Below are positions 26,605-35,464 of a DNA stretch of 64,000 nt, piece after piece. How positions within the stretch are numbered: position 1 is the first letter of the stretch; every line of letters begins with the position of its first letter. The notes under the pieces are model-generated. The model was given only the letters and a program-made list of their open reading frames with translations, searched no databases and had not been told where the DNA came from. The stretch lies in assembly GCA_902767845.1 (NCBI GenBank), contig CACXIV010000012.1:20901-84900 (forward strand). The letters are read 5' to 3'. A program made the position numbers and the translations under genes. The stretch comes from an uncultured Ruminococcus sp. (GTDB lineage Bacteria > Bacillota > Clostridia > Oscillospirales > Acutalibacteraceae).

Positions 26605-26608
26605 GTAT

Positions 26609-26627
26609 GGGGCGCGTCGCGCGCTCC
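26609..26627. repeat. Short palindromic intergenic repeat
   Basis: GGGGCGCG and CGCGCTCC (one G-U) around TCG, flanked by TAT and TAT. Related in design to the other GGGGCG elements. Confidence 0.55.
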
Positions 26628-26633
26628 TATATA

Positions 26634-28694
26634 TTATGTTTTATATTTCAAGAGCCTTGCCGCGATAAGCACGCAGATAACGCAGACTCCGGTGTCCGCG
26701 ACTACCGACATCCAGATCGCCGCCAGTCCGAAGCAGGCGAGGATTATTACCGCCGCCTTGACCGCGAGCGCGAGGATGATGTTGCCCTTGATCGTGCGCA
26801 TTGTCGCGCGCGCTATCCTGACCGCCTTGGGAAGCTGAGTAAGGTTGCCTGACGAGAGGACGATGTCGCTCGATTCGATCGCCGCCTCGCTGCCCAGTCC
26901 CATAGCCGCTCCGCAGTCGCTCGCCGCGAGCACGGGCGCGTCGTTGATGCCGTCGCCCACAAAGCAAACCGTGTGGCCGTCGCGCTTTATCGCGTTGATT
27001 TTTTCGAGCTTCTGGTCGGGCAAAAGCTCAGAGTAGTAGCTGTCGATACCGATTTTCTTTGAAACGCTGTGGGCGGCTGACTTTTTGTCGCCCGTCAGCA
27101 TAACGGTCTTTTGCGCGCCCAGCTTTTTCAGCCCGGAGATAACGCCCTTCGCTTCGTCCCTCACCGCGTCGCTCAGCTCTATCGCTCCTACGAGCTCGCC
27201 GTCGTATACGAGGTAAACGGCAGGCCGATCCTTCAGCTCCGCCGGTACCGGGCAGCTCAACAGCCGCTCGTTGCCGCAGGCGAGCTTTTTGCCGTTGAAT
27301 ACAGCGCAGGTGCCGCGTCCGGCGATCTCCTTATAATCGCTCAAGCCCTTGATCTCGGCTTGGGCGCTTTCCTTTATAGCCTGAGCGATCGGGTGGACGG
27401 AGTATTTTTCGCACGCCGCCGCCAGCGACAGCACCTCGTCCTCGCCGTAGCCGCCGTATGTGTAAACGCGGCTGACAGTCAGATCGCCTTTGGTCAGGGT
27501 GCCGGTTTTGTCAAAGGCGAAAACGTCCGCCTTCGCCAGAGCCTCAAGGTAGTTTCCGCCCTTGATCAGCACGCCGTTTTTGGAAGCGGCGCCGATACCC
27601 GAATAGTAAGACAGCGGAACGGAAATGACGATTGCGCACGGACACGACGCAACAAGTACCACCAGAGCGTTGTATATCCACTGCGAAAAGCTGCCGAGCC
27701 CGAGCAGGGGAGGAAGCGCCGCTATCAGCAGCGATATCCCTATTACTGCGGGCGTGTAAACCGACGCGAACCGCGAGATGAACTTTTCCTGTTTTCCCTT
27801 GTTCGCGGCGGCGTCCTCGACGAGCCTCAGTATCCTTGCCGCGGTGCTTTCGGAAAATTCCTTTGTGGTTTCGATCCTGAGCAGACCGTCGCCGTTTATG
27901 CCGCCGCTCAGTACCTCGGAATATTCCGCGACGCTTTGCGGCAGGCTCTCGCCGGTCAGGGCGGAGTTGTCGATCGTCGAGCTGCCGTCGATGATTATAC
28001 CGTCGAGCGGTATCCGCTCGTGCGGCTTTACCGTGATAACCGAGCCAGTCCGTACGCTTTCGGCAGGGACGGTTTTTTCGATTCCGTCAAGGTAGAGCGT
28101 GGCGGAATCGGGACGTATCTTGCTTAGCTGCTCGATGCTTCTGCGCGATTTATCGACCGCGTAGTCCTCGATCAGCTCGCCGACGGTGAACAGCAGCGTT
28201 ACCATAGCGCCCTCGACATACTCGCCGAGGATGAATGCCGCGATCACTGCGACCATCATCAGCACGGTTTCCTCAATCCTGAATTTTATCAGGTTTTTAA
28301 GTCCCTTTACAAATACCTTCCAGCCGGCGAGCAGGGTCGCCGCGGCGCTCAGCCCGAGCACTATGTAATCCGTCGCGTGCGAGCGAAGGATAAGGTGGAG
28401 AATCAGCGCGGCGATACCGAGAGCTATACCGGAAAAAAGCATGATCCGCTCCACGGTATTGCCGGACTCCACGGCTTTTTTGTTGTCGCCGACCACGGTC
28501 ACGCCTTCCTCAAGGCTGTCACAGATAGACTGTATCTCCGTAAGGGGATCGTCCTTTTCGCTTTCAAAGCGGAGGGTTTTGGTGGCAAAGTTGAAGCTGA
28601 CCGATTCAAAGCCGTCGGTGTCGGCGATCTTTTGCTCGATTTTTTGCGCGCAGTGCGCGCAGTCAAGATTTTCAAGTGTGCAGGTGTACTTCAT
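26634..28694 (-). CDS. cadA: Heavy-metal-exporting P1B-type ATPase (Zn/Cd/Pb type)
   Basis: Pumps soft metal ions out of the cell using ATP. The 686 residues hold an N-terminal HMA domain (LDCAHCAQKI), eight predicted membrane helices, the actuator TGES loop (ALTGESLP), the CPC ion-binding motif (VASCPCAIVIS), the phosphorylation site DKTGTLTKGD, the HP motif (SVHPIAQAI) and the hinge VGDGINDAPVLAA. The CPC motif and the partner ArsR repressor point to Zn/Cd/Pb. Start 28694 follows GGAGTG. It is five bases downstream of the repressor gene and cotranscribed with it. Confidence 0.92.
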   Translation of the reverse strand: MKYTCTLENLDCAHCAQKIEQKIADTDGFESVSFNFATKTLRFESEKDDPLTEIQSICDSLEEGVTVVGDNKKAVESGNTVERIMLFSGIALGIAALILHLILRSHATDYIVLGLSAAATLLAGWKVFVKGLKNLIKFRIEETVLMMVAVIAAFILGEYVEGAMVTLLFTVGELIEDYAVDKSRRSIEQLSKIRPDSATLYLDGIEKTVPAESVRTGSVITVKPHERIPLDGIIIDGSSTIDNSALTGESLPQSVAEYSEVLSGGINGDGLLRIETTKEFSESTAARILRLVEDAAANKGKQEKFISRFASVYTPAVIGISLLIAALPPLLGLGSFSQWIYNALVVLVASCPCAIVISVPLSYYSGIGAASKNGVLIKGGNYLEALAKADVFAFDKTGTLTKGDLTVSRVYTYGGYGEDEVLSLAAACEKYSVHPIAQAIKESAQAEIKGLSDYKEIAGRGTCAVFNGKKLACGNERLLSCPVPAELKDRPAVYLVYDGELVGAIELSDAVRDEAKGVISGLKKLGAQKTVMLTGDKKSAAHSVSKKIGIDSYYSELLPDQKLEKINAIKRDGHTVCFVGDGINDAPVLAASDCGAAMGLGSEAAIESSDIVLSSGNLTQLPKAVRIARATMRTIKGNIILALAVKAAVIILACFGLAAIWMSVVADTGVCVICVLIAARLLKYKT

Positions 28695-28699
28695 AAATA

Positions 28700-29002
28700 T
28701 CACTCCAAAACGTGATCAAGTCCCATTTCTATTATTTTCTTAACATGGTCGTCGTCGAGGGAGTAGTATATCTGTTTTCCCTCGCGGCGTGCGCGCGCGA
28801 GCTTGTTGTCACGCAGTATCCTGAGCTGGTGCGAAATAGTGCTCTGATCCATCGCGAGCCCCTCGGCAATGCTCTGGACGTTCTTTTCGCCCTCGGACAG
28901 CGCGTACATTATCCTTAGTCTGGTCGAGTCGCCGAACACCTTGAACAGGTCGGCGAGGTCGTACAGGATCTCGCTGTCGGGAAGAGTAATCGTTTTATCC
29001 AT
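28700..29002 (-). CDS. ArsR/SmtB-family metal-sensing repressor
   Basis: A 100-residue winged-helix repressor that would leave DNA on binding metal. Recognition helix: MDQSTISHQLRILRDNKLA; wing: RREGKQIYYSL. The ELCVCDL metal site of CadC/ArsR is absent. The last helix reads DDHVKKIIEMGLDHVLE, giving Asp, His, His and Glu at the spacing of the alpha-5 zinc site of CzrA/SmtB (usually D, H, H, H/E). This indicates Zn or Co sensing. Start 29002 follows GGGTGAT; the longer frame would run through the operator. It controls its own operon via the inverted repeat at 29029-29054. Confidence 0.92.
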   Translation of the reverse strand: MDKTITLPDSEILYDLADLFKVFGDSTRLRIMYALSEGEKNVQSIAEGLAMDQSTISHQLRILRDNKLARARREGKQIYYSLDDDHVKKIIEMGLDHVLE

Positions 29003-29028
29003 AATATCACCCGATCGTTTGATAATTG

Positions 29029-29054
29029 AACATATGAAAATATATTCATATGTT
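29029..29054 (-). promoter_or_regulatory. ArsR-type operator
   Basis: A perfect 10-bp inverted repeat AACATATGAA / TTCATATGTT with a 6-bp spacer, matching the ATATGAA-N6-TTCATAT shape of SmtB-family sites. It lies just downstream of the -10, over the expected transcription start. Confidence 0.85.
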
Positions 29055-29060
29055 AATTTG

Positions 29061-29089
29061 AGTATAGCATACGGGATCGCGGTTGTCAA
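29061..29089 (-). promoter_or_regulatory. Sigma-A promoter of the metal-export operon
   Basis: Minus strand -35 TTGACA (consensus), 17-bp spacer, -10 TATACT: a strong promoter suited to control by repression. Confidence 0.85.
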
Positions 29090-29114
29090 TAGGGATTTTG
29101 ATATTAAAAATAAA

Positions 29115-29133
29115 GGGCGGTCAATGACCGCCC
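29115..29133 (-). terminator. Terminator of valS
   Basis: GGGCGGTCA pairs with TGACCGCCC around one base; leftward it is followed by TTTATTTTT. Its GGGCGG core also links it to the palindromic repeat family. Confidence 0.75.
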
Positions 29134-29153
29134 ATACGAATTGGTTGCGTATA

Positions 29154-31847
29154 TTATTTTAACGCCTCGATCGCCGCTTCGATCAGCGCGATCTGCTCGC
29201 GTTCCTTTTGAGCCTGAGCCCTTACCTTGTCGACAACTGCCGCCGGAGCCTTGGCAACAAAGCCCTGATTGCCGAGCTTGCCCTCGCTCTGGGCAAGGCG
29301 TTTTTTGAGCTGTTCAAGCTCCTTGCCGAGTCTTTCGAGCTCCGCTGCCTTGTCGACCAGCTCGTCGAGAGGGATGTAGATCTTGGCGTCGGCGGTCACT
29401 ACCGTTACGGCGCCCTCGATATCAAACGAATCGGCGACCTCTACCTCGCTTGCGGAGGCGAGCTTTTGGATAAACGCGTGACCGTTTTTGAATGTATCGG
29501 TGAACTTTGTCGCGACAAAAACCTTTGCCTTTCGCGACGGCGGAACGTTCATCTCGCTGCGGCGGTTGCGGATCGCGCGGATGGCGTCCATAACGCGGCG
29601 CATCTCCGCCTCTTCCTCGGGGAAGTCGAGCTCGCTGTTATAGGTCGGGTATTCGCTGAGCATTACGGTCTCGCCCTCGTGGGGGATGGTCTGCCAGATC
29701 TGCTCGGTGATGTACGGCATAAAGGGATGGAGGAGTCTCAGTATGCGGTCGAGCACATATACGAGCACCTGACGCGCGTTTTGAGCGTCCTCGCCCTCGC
29801 TGAACAGCCTTGCCTTGACAAGCTCTATGTACCAGTCGCAGTAGCAGTCCCAGATAAATTCGTAAACCTTTTGTACGGCGATACCGAGCTCGAATTTTTC
29901 GAGGTTCTCGTTGACCTCTTTCGCGACGGTGTTAAGGGTGGAGAGTATCCACTTGTCCTCTGTTTTCAGCTCACCGGGAAGCTCGTTTTTAACGTCGTGA
30001 TCGTCGATGTTCATGTGAACAAAGCGCGACGCGTTCCAAAGCTTGTTGGCGAAGTTCGAGCAAGCCTCGATCCTCTTTTCGGAGTAGCGGATATCGTTTC
30101 CGGGAGAATTGCCGGTAACGAGCAGGAACCTCAGCGCGTCGGCGCCGTATTTCTCGATGACCTCGAGCGGATCAACGCCGTTGCCGAGGGATTTTGACAT
30201 CTTTCTGCCCTGCTCGTCGCGGACGATACCGTGGATGAATACGGTGTCGAACGGAACGCTGCCGGTGTATTCAAGGGCGGAGAAGATCATTCTCGCTACC
30301 CAGAAGAAGATGATGTCGTAACCCGTGACAAGTGTGTTTGTGGGATAAAAATATTTAAGATCCTCGGTCTTTTCAGGCCATCCGAGAGTTGAGAACGGCC
30401 ACAGCGCCGAGCTGAACCATGTGTCGAGCGTATCCTCGTCCTGAACCATATGCGTGCAGCCGCACTTGGGGCAGGCGCTTACGGCGTCCTTGGAAACGAC
30501 TACCTCGCCGCACTCCTCGCAGTAGTACGCAGGGATCCTGTGTCCCCACCAGAGCTGGCGCGAGATACACCAGTCCTTGATGTTCTCCATCCAGTTGAAA
30601 TATACCTTTTCAAAGCGCTCGGGAACGAATTTGGTCTCCTTGTCCTTTACCGCCTTGATAGCAGGCTTGGCTAGCGGCTCCATCCTTACGAACCACTGCT
30701 TTGAGACCATCGGCTCGATGGTGGTGTGGCAGCGGTAGCAGGTGCCTACGTCGTGGGTGTGATCCTTGACCTCCTTGAGCTGACCGAGGGCTGTCAGATC
30801 GTCAACGATCGCCTTTCTCGCCTCGGCGGTGGTCATTCCGGCGTACTTGCCGCAGTCGAGGACCTCGGGCTCGTTTTCGGCGAGATTGCCCTTTGCCTTG
30901 AGCTCCTCGTAAGCCGCGACGTCATCGGCGCCTGTCATGTGACCGTCGTAGGTGAACACCCTTACGATCGGCAGGCTGCAGCGCTGACCTACCTCGTAGT
31001 CGTTCGGGTCGTGAGCCGGGGTGATCTTTACAACGCCGGTGCCCTTTTCCATATCAGCGTGCTCGTCGCAGACGATCGGGATCACCTTGTCGAGCAGAGG
31101 CAGGATAACGTGACAGCCGTGCAGGTGCTTGTAGCGCTCGTCGTCCTTGTTTATCGCGACGGCGGTATCGCCGAGCATTGTTTCGGGTCTTGTGGTGGCG
31201 ATCTCCAAAAACTCGCCGGTCTCCTGTACCTTGTACAGGATATGCCAGAAGTGGCCGTGCTGCTCCTCGTACTCTACCTCGGCGTCGGAGATAGAGGTGT
31301 TGCAGTGGGGGCACCAGTTTACCATGCGGTTGCCGCGGTAGATCTTGCCCTCGTTATATAGCTTTACGAATACCTCTTTGACCGCGTTTGAGCAGCCCTC
31401 GTCCATTGTAAAGCGCTCGCGGCTCCAGTCGCAGCTTACGCCTAATTTACGGAGCTGTTTTGTGATCCTTCCGCCGTATTCGCGCTTCCATTCCCACGCG
31501 CGCTCAAGGAATTTCTCTCGGCCGAGATCGTCCTTAGAGATACCTTCCTTTCGCATGGCCTCGACTATCTTCGCCTCGGTGGCGATCGACGCGTGGTCGG
31601 TGCCGGGCAGCCACAGCGCGGAATATCCCGACATCCTCTTCCAGCGGATAAGGATGTCCTGCAGCGTCTCGTCAAGCGCGTGACCTATGTGAAGCTGACC
31701 CGTGATGTTCGGCGGAGGCATAACGATAGTATAGGGCTTTTTGTCCCTGTCTGCCTCGGCGTGAAAGTAGTTTCCTTCCATCCAGAAATCGTAGATCTTG
31801 TCCTCAAATTCAGAGGGCTTGTATGATTTCGCAAGCTCTTTAGCCAT
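29154..31847 (-). CDS. valS: Valyl-tRNA synthetase
   Basis: Class I synthetase that charges and proofreads tRNA-Val. The 897 residues include the HIGH motif in PPPNITGQLHIGHAL (residues 42-56), the CP1 editing domain (TTRPETMLGDTAVAIN), a zinc-binding CEEC...CPKC insert, GRKMSKSLGNG as KMSKS motif, an anticodon-binding helical domain, and the C-terminal coiled coil (about 830-897). AAGGAGTG precedes the ATG. Transcribed alone; no T-box leader is seen, unlike many Firmicute valS genes. Confidence 0.98.
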   Translation of the reverse strand: MAKELAKSYKPSEFEDKIYDFWMEGNYFHAEADRDKKPYTIVMPPPNITGQLHIGHALDETLQDILIRWKRMSGYSALWLPGTDHASIATEAKIVEAMRKEGISKDDLGREKFLERAWEWKREYGGRITKQLRKLGVSCDWSRERFTMDEGCSNAVKEVFVKLYNEGKIYRGNRMVNWCPHCNTSISDAEVEYEEQHGHFWHILYKVQETGEFLEIATTRPETMLGDTAVAINKDDERYKHLHGCHVILPLLDKVIPIVCDEHADMEKGTGVVKITPAHDPNDYEVGQRCSLPIVRVFTYDGHMTGADDVAAYEELKAKGNLAENEPEVLDCGKYAGMTTAEARKAIVDDLTALGQLKEVKDHTHDVGTCYRCHTTIEPMVSKQWFVRMEPLAKPAIKAVKDKETKFVPERFEKVYFNWMENIKDWCISRQLWWGHRIPAYYCEECGEVVVSKDAVSACPKCGCTHMVQDEDTLDTWFSSALWPFSTLGWPEKTEDLKYFYPTNTLVTGYDIIFFWVARMIFSALEYTGSVPFDTVFIHGIVRDEQGRKMSKSLGNGVDPLEVIEKYGADALRFLLVTGNSPGNDIRYSEKRIEACSNFANKLWNASRFVHMNIDDHDVKNELPGELKTEDKWILSTLNTVAKEVNENLEKFELGIAVQKVYEFIWDCYCDWYIELVKARLFSEGEDAQNARQVLVYVLDRILRLLHPFMPYITEQIWQTIPHEGETVMLSEYPTYNSELDFPEEEAEMRRVMDAIRAIRNRRSEMNVPPSRKAKVFVATKFTDTFKNGHAFIQKLASASEVEVADSFDIEGAVTVVTADAKIYIPLDELVDKAAELERLGKELEQLKKRLAQSEGKLGNQGFVAKAPAAVVDKVRAQAQKEREQIALIEAAIEALK

Positions 31848-31878
31848 AAAATCACTCCTTAATTACATATACCTTAAT

Positions 31879-31907
31879 ATTATCGCACCGAAAGCGGAGT
31901 TTGTCAA
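31879..31907 (-). promoter_or_regulatory. Sigma-A promoter for valS
   Basis: Minus strand -35 TTGACA, 17-bp spacer, -10 GATAAT, about 35 bp before the start. Confidence 0.7.
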
Positions 31908-32001
31908 GGTTTTACGCGGCGTCGGATAAACAATCGCTTGGCATGGGAGTCTCGCCGGCTTTGGATCGGCGCGGGAACGGCGGGCTCCTTTGAAAAAGGC
32001 G

Positions 32002-32028
32002 AAAAAAGGGCAGCCGCTGCGGCTGCCC
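32002..32028 (-). terminator. Terminator of the ytr-like ABC operon
   Basis: GGGCAGCCGC pairs with GCGGCTGCCC; leftward it is followed by six T. Confidence 0.88.
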
Positions 32029-32042
32029 CGAAAAGTATGAAA

Positions 32043-34031
32043 TTAATAATCTACGATCTTATCCGGATTGGAGTTGATGTAATACGGACAGCTTTTGTTG
32101 ACGGAGTTGTTGCTGTTTATGATCCCTGCCTCGCGGAGCGCGGCGAGAGTGTTTGAATAATCCGCCCAAATCGTGCCGTAATAGGTTCTTCCGTAGTCGG
32201 ATTCGATCAGCGAGATAAGCTGCTCGGACGGAGAAAGTCCATCTTTTTCGGGCACTTCAAACTGTACCGCGATCGTAAACAGTTCGGAATCATCATCGTG
32301 CCTGCCGACCGCCTCAACGTCCTTTCGGTAAGCCTCGAGGATCTTTTTTCTGTCCGCATCTGCCTTTTGATCGCTGATATCGCTGCCGCTCTCGATATGT
32401 AAGGTCAACGAGTTGTAGCTGTAGTAGTAATAGTCGTCGTATCCATCGTCGCTGAGCCTGTTTCCGCTGTAGTCAAGGTCAAGCATCTTTATGGAGTTGA
32501 TGTCGTCGTTCATGATCGCGCTGTAGTTTTTGAAGTAGGTGTCGGAAGACGTGATCTTGTCGGCGAGCTTTGTATCAAAGCTGTCGTTGTCGTAGTTGAA
32601 CATGCTGTAGCTCATTGTCGAGTCGTAGAATCTGTAGGTCAGCCTGCCGTTATTGAGCCTGTAGGCTACGCAGTAGCCGTTTTCAAAATATTCGGACGGA
32701 ATATTGCTGAGCAGCATGTTTGCCCATATCGAGGAGAATTTCTCGTTGGATTCAAGGTTAGCCGCCTTTACCGCCGAGCGGTGGAAGTCGGTGATGGTTT
32801 TGATGCTGTCGCTGTCCTCAAAGTCGTCGGACGCCATGGAGGCGAGTCCGAACGAGCCCTTTGTCTTTGAGCAGTAGCAGTTGTTCATTTCTATTATACC
32901 TGCCGATTTTACCGAGCTTTCCGCCGGGACATAGTTGTTGTAGCCCAACACGTCAAAGTTGCAGAACGCCATGAGCAGAACCACGGTGACGACGAGTCCG
33001 CCGTAGGGTATAGCCGATTTCCAAAGCTTTGAAAAGCCCTTGTAAAGGATCAGGTGGGTGATGAACAGCGCGGGGGCGCTTCCGAGAACAAAGCCGAAAA
33101 CAAAGCCTGCGTAGCCGTAGAGCATAACGTTGAGCGAGCCGAAAAGCGTTCCGACGAACATGCCGATAATGAACGCGATTAGCAGCTCCACGATATAGCA
33201 GGGCAGGTGGTAGGCGAAAGAGGTCTGAGCGCACTCGGCTCTTCTCTTTTTGACAAGGAATATACCGAGGAAGAGGCACAGAGCCGTGAAGATCAGCCAG
33301 TAGACGATATGGGTGCCGTCATACGCCGACAGGGGGTTGAGAGCCTTCATGATAAAGCTCGAATTGTACTGGTTCGCCGGCATGCCGACAAAAAACGCCT
33401 TGATAGTGCCCTTGATGAACAACGCGGTGACGGGGTATGCGAAGTTGATCGCTATGAAGGTGAGCACGCTGTTGAGCGTTGTGCCCGAGCACACAGCCAG
33501 CAGGCCGTAAAATGAGATGCAGGCGATCGCGCCGACGAGCAGCTTTACAAAGAACATGGCGATGTCGGGCATTACGGGCTGACCGAACGCCACGGAGATG
33601 ATCTCGATAACGCTGAAAAAGAACATGGTGGGCACGACCGAGAGAATGTAAGCCGACACGGTCTTTGAGATAAAGAACGTGCGCCTGCTTATCGGCATCG
33701 AGCCGTAAAGATCGGCCTTGCGCTTGTTGTGCAGGTAGGAGTATATTCGGATGGTGTACACTATCGTGAATACCGCGTTCAGGAAGAATACCATATATGT
33801 AGTGATATACTGGAACACCGTCAGCGCGGTCAGTACGTTGTTGTAGTCAAAGCCGTCGTCGGATAATGCCGAGCTGTACCCGATAACGAGCGAGAGAGTC
33901 AGCACGATCGCGATAAATACCGACGAAAGCACCGAGAACACTATCAGCGTGCCGATACAGCTTTTGAGCTCCCACTTGAAAAGAGCGAAGCCGCTTTTGA
34001 ATTTTTCTCTAAATGATACTGTTTGTGTCAT
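32043..34031 (-). CDS. ABC-2-type transporter permease with large extracytoplasmic domain
   Basis: A 662-residue membrane protein. About ten hydrophobic helices occupy residues 25-400 (GTLIVFSVLSSVFIAIVLTL first). A long C-terminal region of about 270 residues follows, rich in Asp/Tyr/Ser (DDGYDDYYYYSYNS), probably outside the membrane. It is the partner of the ATPase encoded just upstream, overlapping it by 23 bases, in a GntR-ATPase-permease operon like ytrA-ytrB-ytrC of Bacillus, which responds to cell-wall antibiotics. The substrate is unknown. GGGGG nine bases before 34031 favours that ATG over the GTG at 34052. Confidence 0.8.
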   Translation of the reverse strand: MTQTVSFREKFKSGFALFKWELKSCIGTLIVFSVLSSVFIAIVLTLSLVIGYSSALSDDGFDYNNVLTALTVFQYITTYMVFFLNAVFTIVYTIRIYSYLHNKRKADLYGSMPISRRTFFISKTVSAYILSVVPTMFFFSVIEIISVAFGQPVMPDIAMFFVKLLVGAIACISFYGLLAVCSGTTLNSVLTFIAINFAYPVTALFIKGTIKAFFVGMPANQYNSSFIMKALNPLSAYDGTHIVYWLIFTALCLFLGIFLVKKRRAECAQTSFAYHLPCYIVELLIAFIIGMFVGTLFGSLNVMLYGYAGFVFGFVLGSAPALFITHLILYKGFSKLWKSAIPYGGLVVTVVLLMAFCNFDVLGYNNYVPAESSVKSAGIIEMNNCYCSKTKGSFGLASMASDDFEDSDSIKTITDFHRSAVKAANLESNEKFSSIWANMLLSNIPSEYFENGYCVAYRLNNGRLTYRFYDSTMSYSMFNYDNDSFDTKLADKITSSDTYFKNYSAIMNDDINSIKMLDLDYSGNRLSDDGYDDYYYYSYNSLTLHIESGSDISDQKADADRKKILEAYRKDVEAVGRHDDDSELFTIAVQFEVPEKDGLSPSEQLISLIESDYGRTYYGTIWADYSNTLAALREAGIINSNNSVNKSCPYYINSNPDKIVDY

Positions 34032-34908
34032 AACCGGCTGCCCCCATTTCACTGATAAATATTTCCTCCAGCGTCAGCGGCATGGCCGAGATATACGCCG
34101 GGTTTAGCGCGTTGAGCTGAGGCATAAAGTCCGCCTCGGTCCCGTGTATGGTCACGTTGAAAACATTTCCGTTGCGCCATACGTTTACAACATTTATACC
34201 CGCGAACAGGTCGGGAACGTTGGGGATCTGATTGAACGCGATCTGAACCTTCCTGAATTCAAGCCTGAGCGAGTCGATATCGCGCTCCATAAGCACGTTG
34301 CCGCGGTGCATAAGGCACACTCTGTCGCAGAGATCCTCGAGCTCGCGCAGGTTGTGCGAGGCTATCATTACCGTGAGCTGATGCTCGTAAACATGCTCGA
34401 TCAGTATTTTCTTTAGCAGGTGGCGGACGACGGGATCGAGTCCGTCGAAGATCTCGTCGAGGAACAGGAATTCCGGACAGGTCGAAAGCGCCAAAATCAG
34501 CGCCGCCTGCCTCTGCATGCCCTTCGACATGTTGATTATCTTTCCGTTGCGGTCGATCGGGAACATCGAGCAGTATTTTTCATATTGGCTCTCGCTCCAG
34601 TTCGGGTATATTTCGCGCAGGAGCGACGCGGTGTTTTCGATCGTGCTGCTGTTGTAAAAATACGGAAAATCCGGGATAAAATAGCAGTTCCCCTTAGCGG
34701 CCGGGTTGTCAAAAAGGCTTGCGCCGTTTAAAAGTATCTCTCCGCCGTCGGGCCGGAATACTCCGGCGAGCATCCGCAGCAGAGTTGATTTTCCGCTTCC
34801 GTTGCTTCCGACAAGCCCCGTCACCGTTCCGGACATGACCGTCAGGTCAAGGTTGTTTACGGCAACGACTTTGTCAAAGCGTTTTGTAAGGTTTTTGATC
34901 TCTATCAA
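34009..34908 (-). CDS. ABC transporter ATP-binding protein (YtrB-like)
   Basis: A 299-residue ATPase. Walker A is GLVGSNGSGKSTLLRML (residues 32-48), the signature is NMSKGMQRQAAL, Walker B FLFLDEIFDGLDP, and the switch histidine lies in IASHNLREL. The signature SKGMQRQ instead of LSGGQ is typical of YtrB/BcrA-type ABC-2 systems. The C-terminal 80 residues form a small alpha/beta domain. It begins four bases after the GntR regulator gene. Confidence 0.93.
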   Translation of the reverse strand: MIEIKNLTKRFDKVVAVNNLDLTVMSGTVTGLVGSNGSGKSTLLRMLAGVFRPDGGEILLNGASLFDNPAAKGNCYFIPDFPYFYNSSTIENTASLLREIYPNWSESQYEKYCSMFPIDRNGKIINMSKGMQRQAALILALSTCPEFLFLDEIFDGLDPVVRHLLKKILIEHVYEHQLTVMIASHNLRELEDLCDRVCLMHRGNVLMERDIDSLRLEFRKVQIAFNQIPNVPDLFAGINVVNVWRNGNVFNVTIHGTEADFMPQLNALNPAYISAMPLTLEEIFISEMGAAGYDTNSII

Positions 34909-34912
34909 AGTG

Positions 34913-35278
34913 TTAAACCTCCTTAAATGCGTCGTCGATAATTTGCAGAAGCGTCTCCCTGTCGGCGCCGAAGGTCGCGGCGTTTTTGGCGGCGTCCCTG
35001 AACTCGTTGAGCACCATGATCTTTTGCGCGGAGCGTTCGTCGAGCTTGTCGGTCAGATAGCTTCCCCTGCCGACGCTTGAAAAAATGTATCCGTTCTGTT
35101 CAAGCTCGCGGTAAGCCTTTGCGGCCGTGTTCGGGTTGATACCGAGCTGGGACGCTATGACCCTTACGGGCGGCAGCTTGTCGCCGGGCTTGATAACGCC
35201 TGCCGAGGCAAGCCTTATCACATTGTAATACAATTGTTCGTAGATTGGGATCCTCGCGGAAAAATCAATCTGAAACAT
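34913..35278 (-). CDS. GntR-family (YtrA subfamily) transcriptional regulator
   Basis: A 121-residue repressor with an N-terminal winged helix-turn-helix (IPIYEQLYYNVIRLASAG, then GDKLPPVRVIASQLGINPNT and AKAYRELEQNGYI). The short helical C-terminus lacks the large effector domain, which defines the YtrA subfamily that controls adjacent ABC transporters. It is the first gene of the operon and probably binds the palindromic AT-rich region over its promoter. Confidence 0.92.
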   Translation of the reverse strand: MFQIDFSARIPIYEQLYYNVIRLASAGVIKPGDKLPPVRVIASQLGINPNTAAKAYRELEQNGYIFSSVGRGSYLTDKLDERSAQKIMVLNEFRDAAKNAATFGADRETLLQIIDDAFKEV

Positions 35279-35351
35279 ATTTGTCCCTCCGTTTTTGCTT
35301 ATTCCGAATAACCGTTTTCCATGCGCCGTCCCCTCGACTCGGCACGGATTG

Positions 35352-35407
35352 TTGTATTAATCAAAATAGTACGATTAAATAATAATACAATCAAAACAAT
35401 TTGTCAA
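35352..35407 (-). promoter_or_regulatory. Promoter and putative operator of the ytr-like operon
   Basis: Minus strand -35 TTGACA, 17-bp spacer, -10 TATTAT (35379-35407). TTGTATTA at 35352-35359 is the inverse of TAATACAA at 35383-35390, which spans the -10; this is a candidate YtrA-type operator. Confidence 0.7.
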
Positions 35408-35415
35408 TACTATTT

Positions 35416-35454
35416 TAAAAAACAAAAAAGCCGCCGTTTTTTGATCAAAACGGC
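35416..35454 (-). terminator. Terminator of bioY
   Basis: GCCGTTTT pairs with AAAACGGC around TTGATC; leftward it is followed by a long T-rich run (35416-35430 on the plus strand is A-rich). Confidence 0.88.
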
Positions 35455-35464
35455 AGCGAAAAGG

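Noticed and set aside
27111-28127. A 338-codon open frame on the plus strand
   Set aside because: Antisense to the P-type ATPase, whose motifs are complete; no start signal and no recognisable domain.
34031-34052. GTG start of the ABC permease at 34052
   Set aside because: The GGGGG ribosome-binding sequence lies inside this extension and serves the ATG at 34031.
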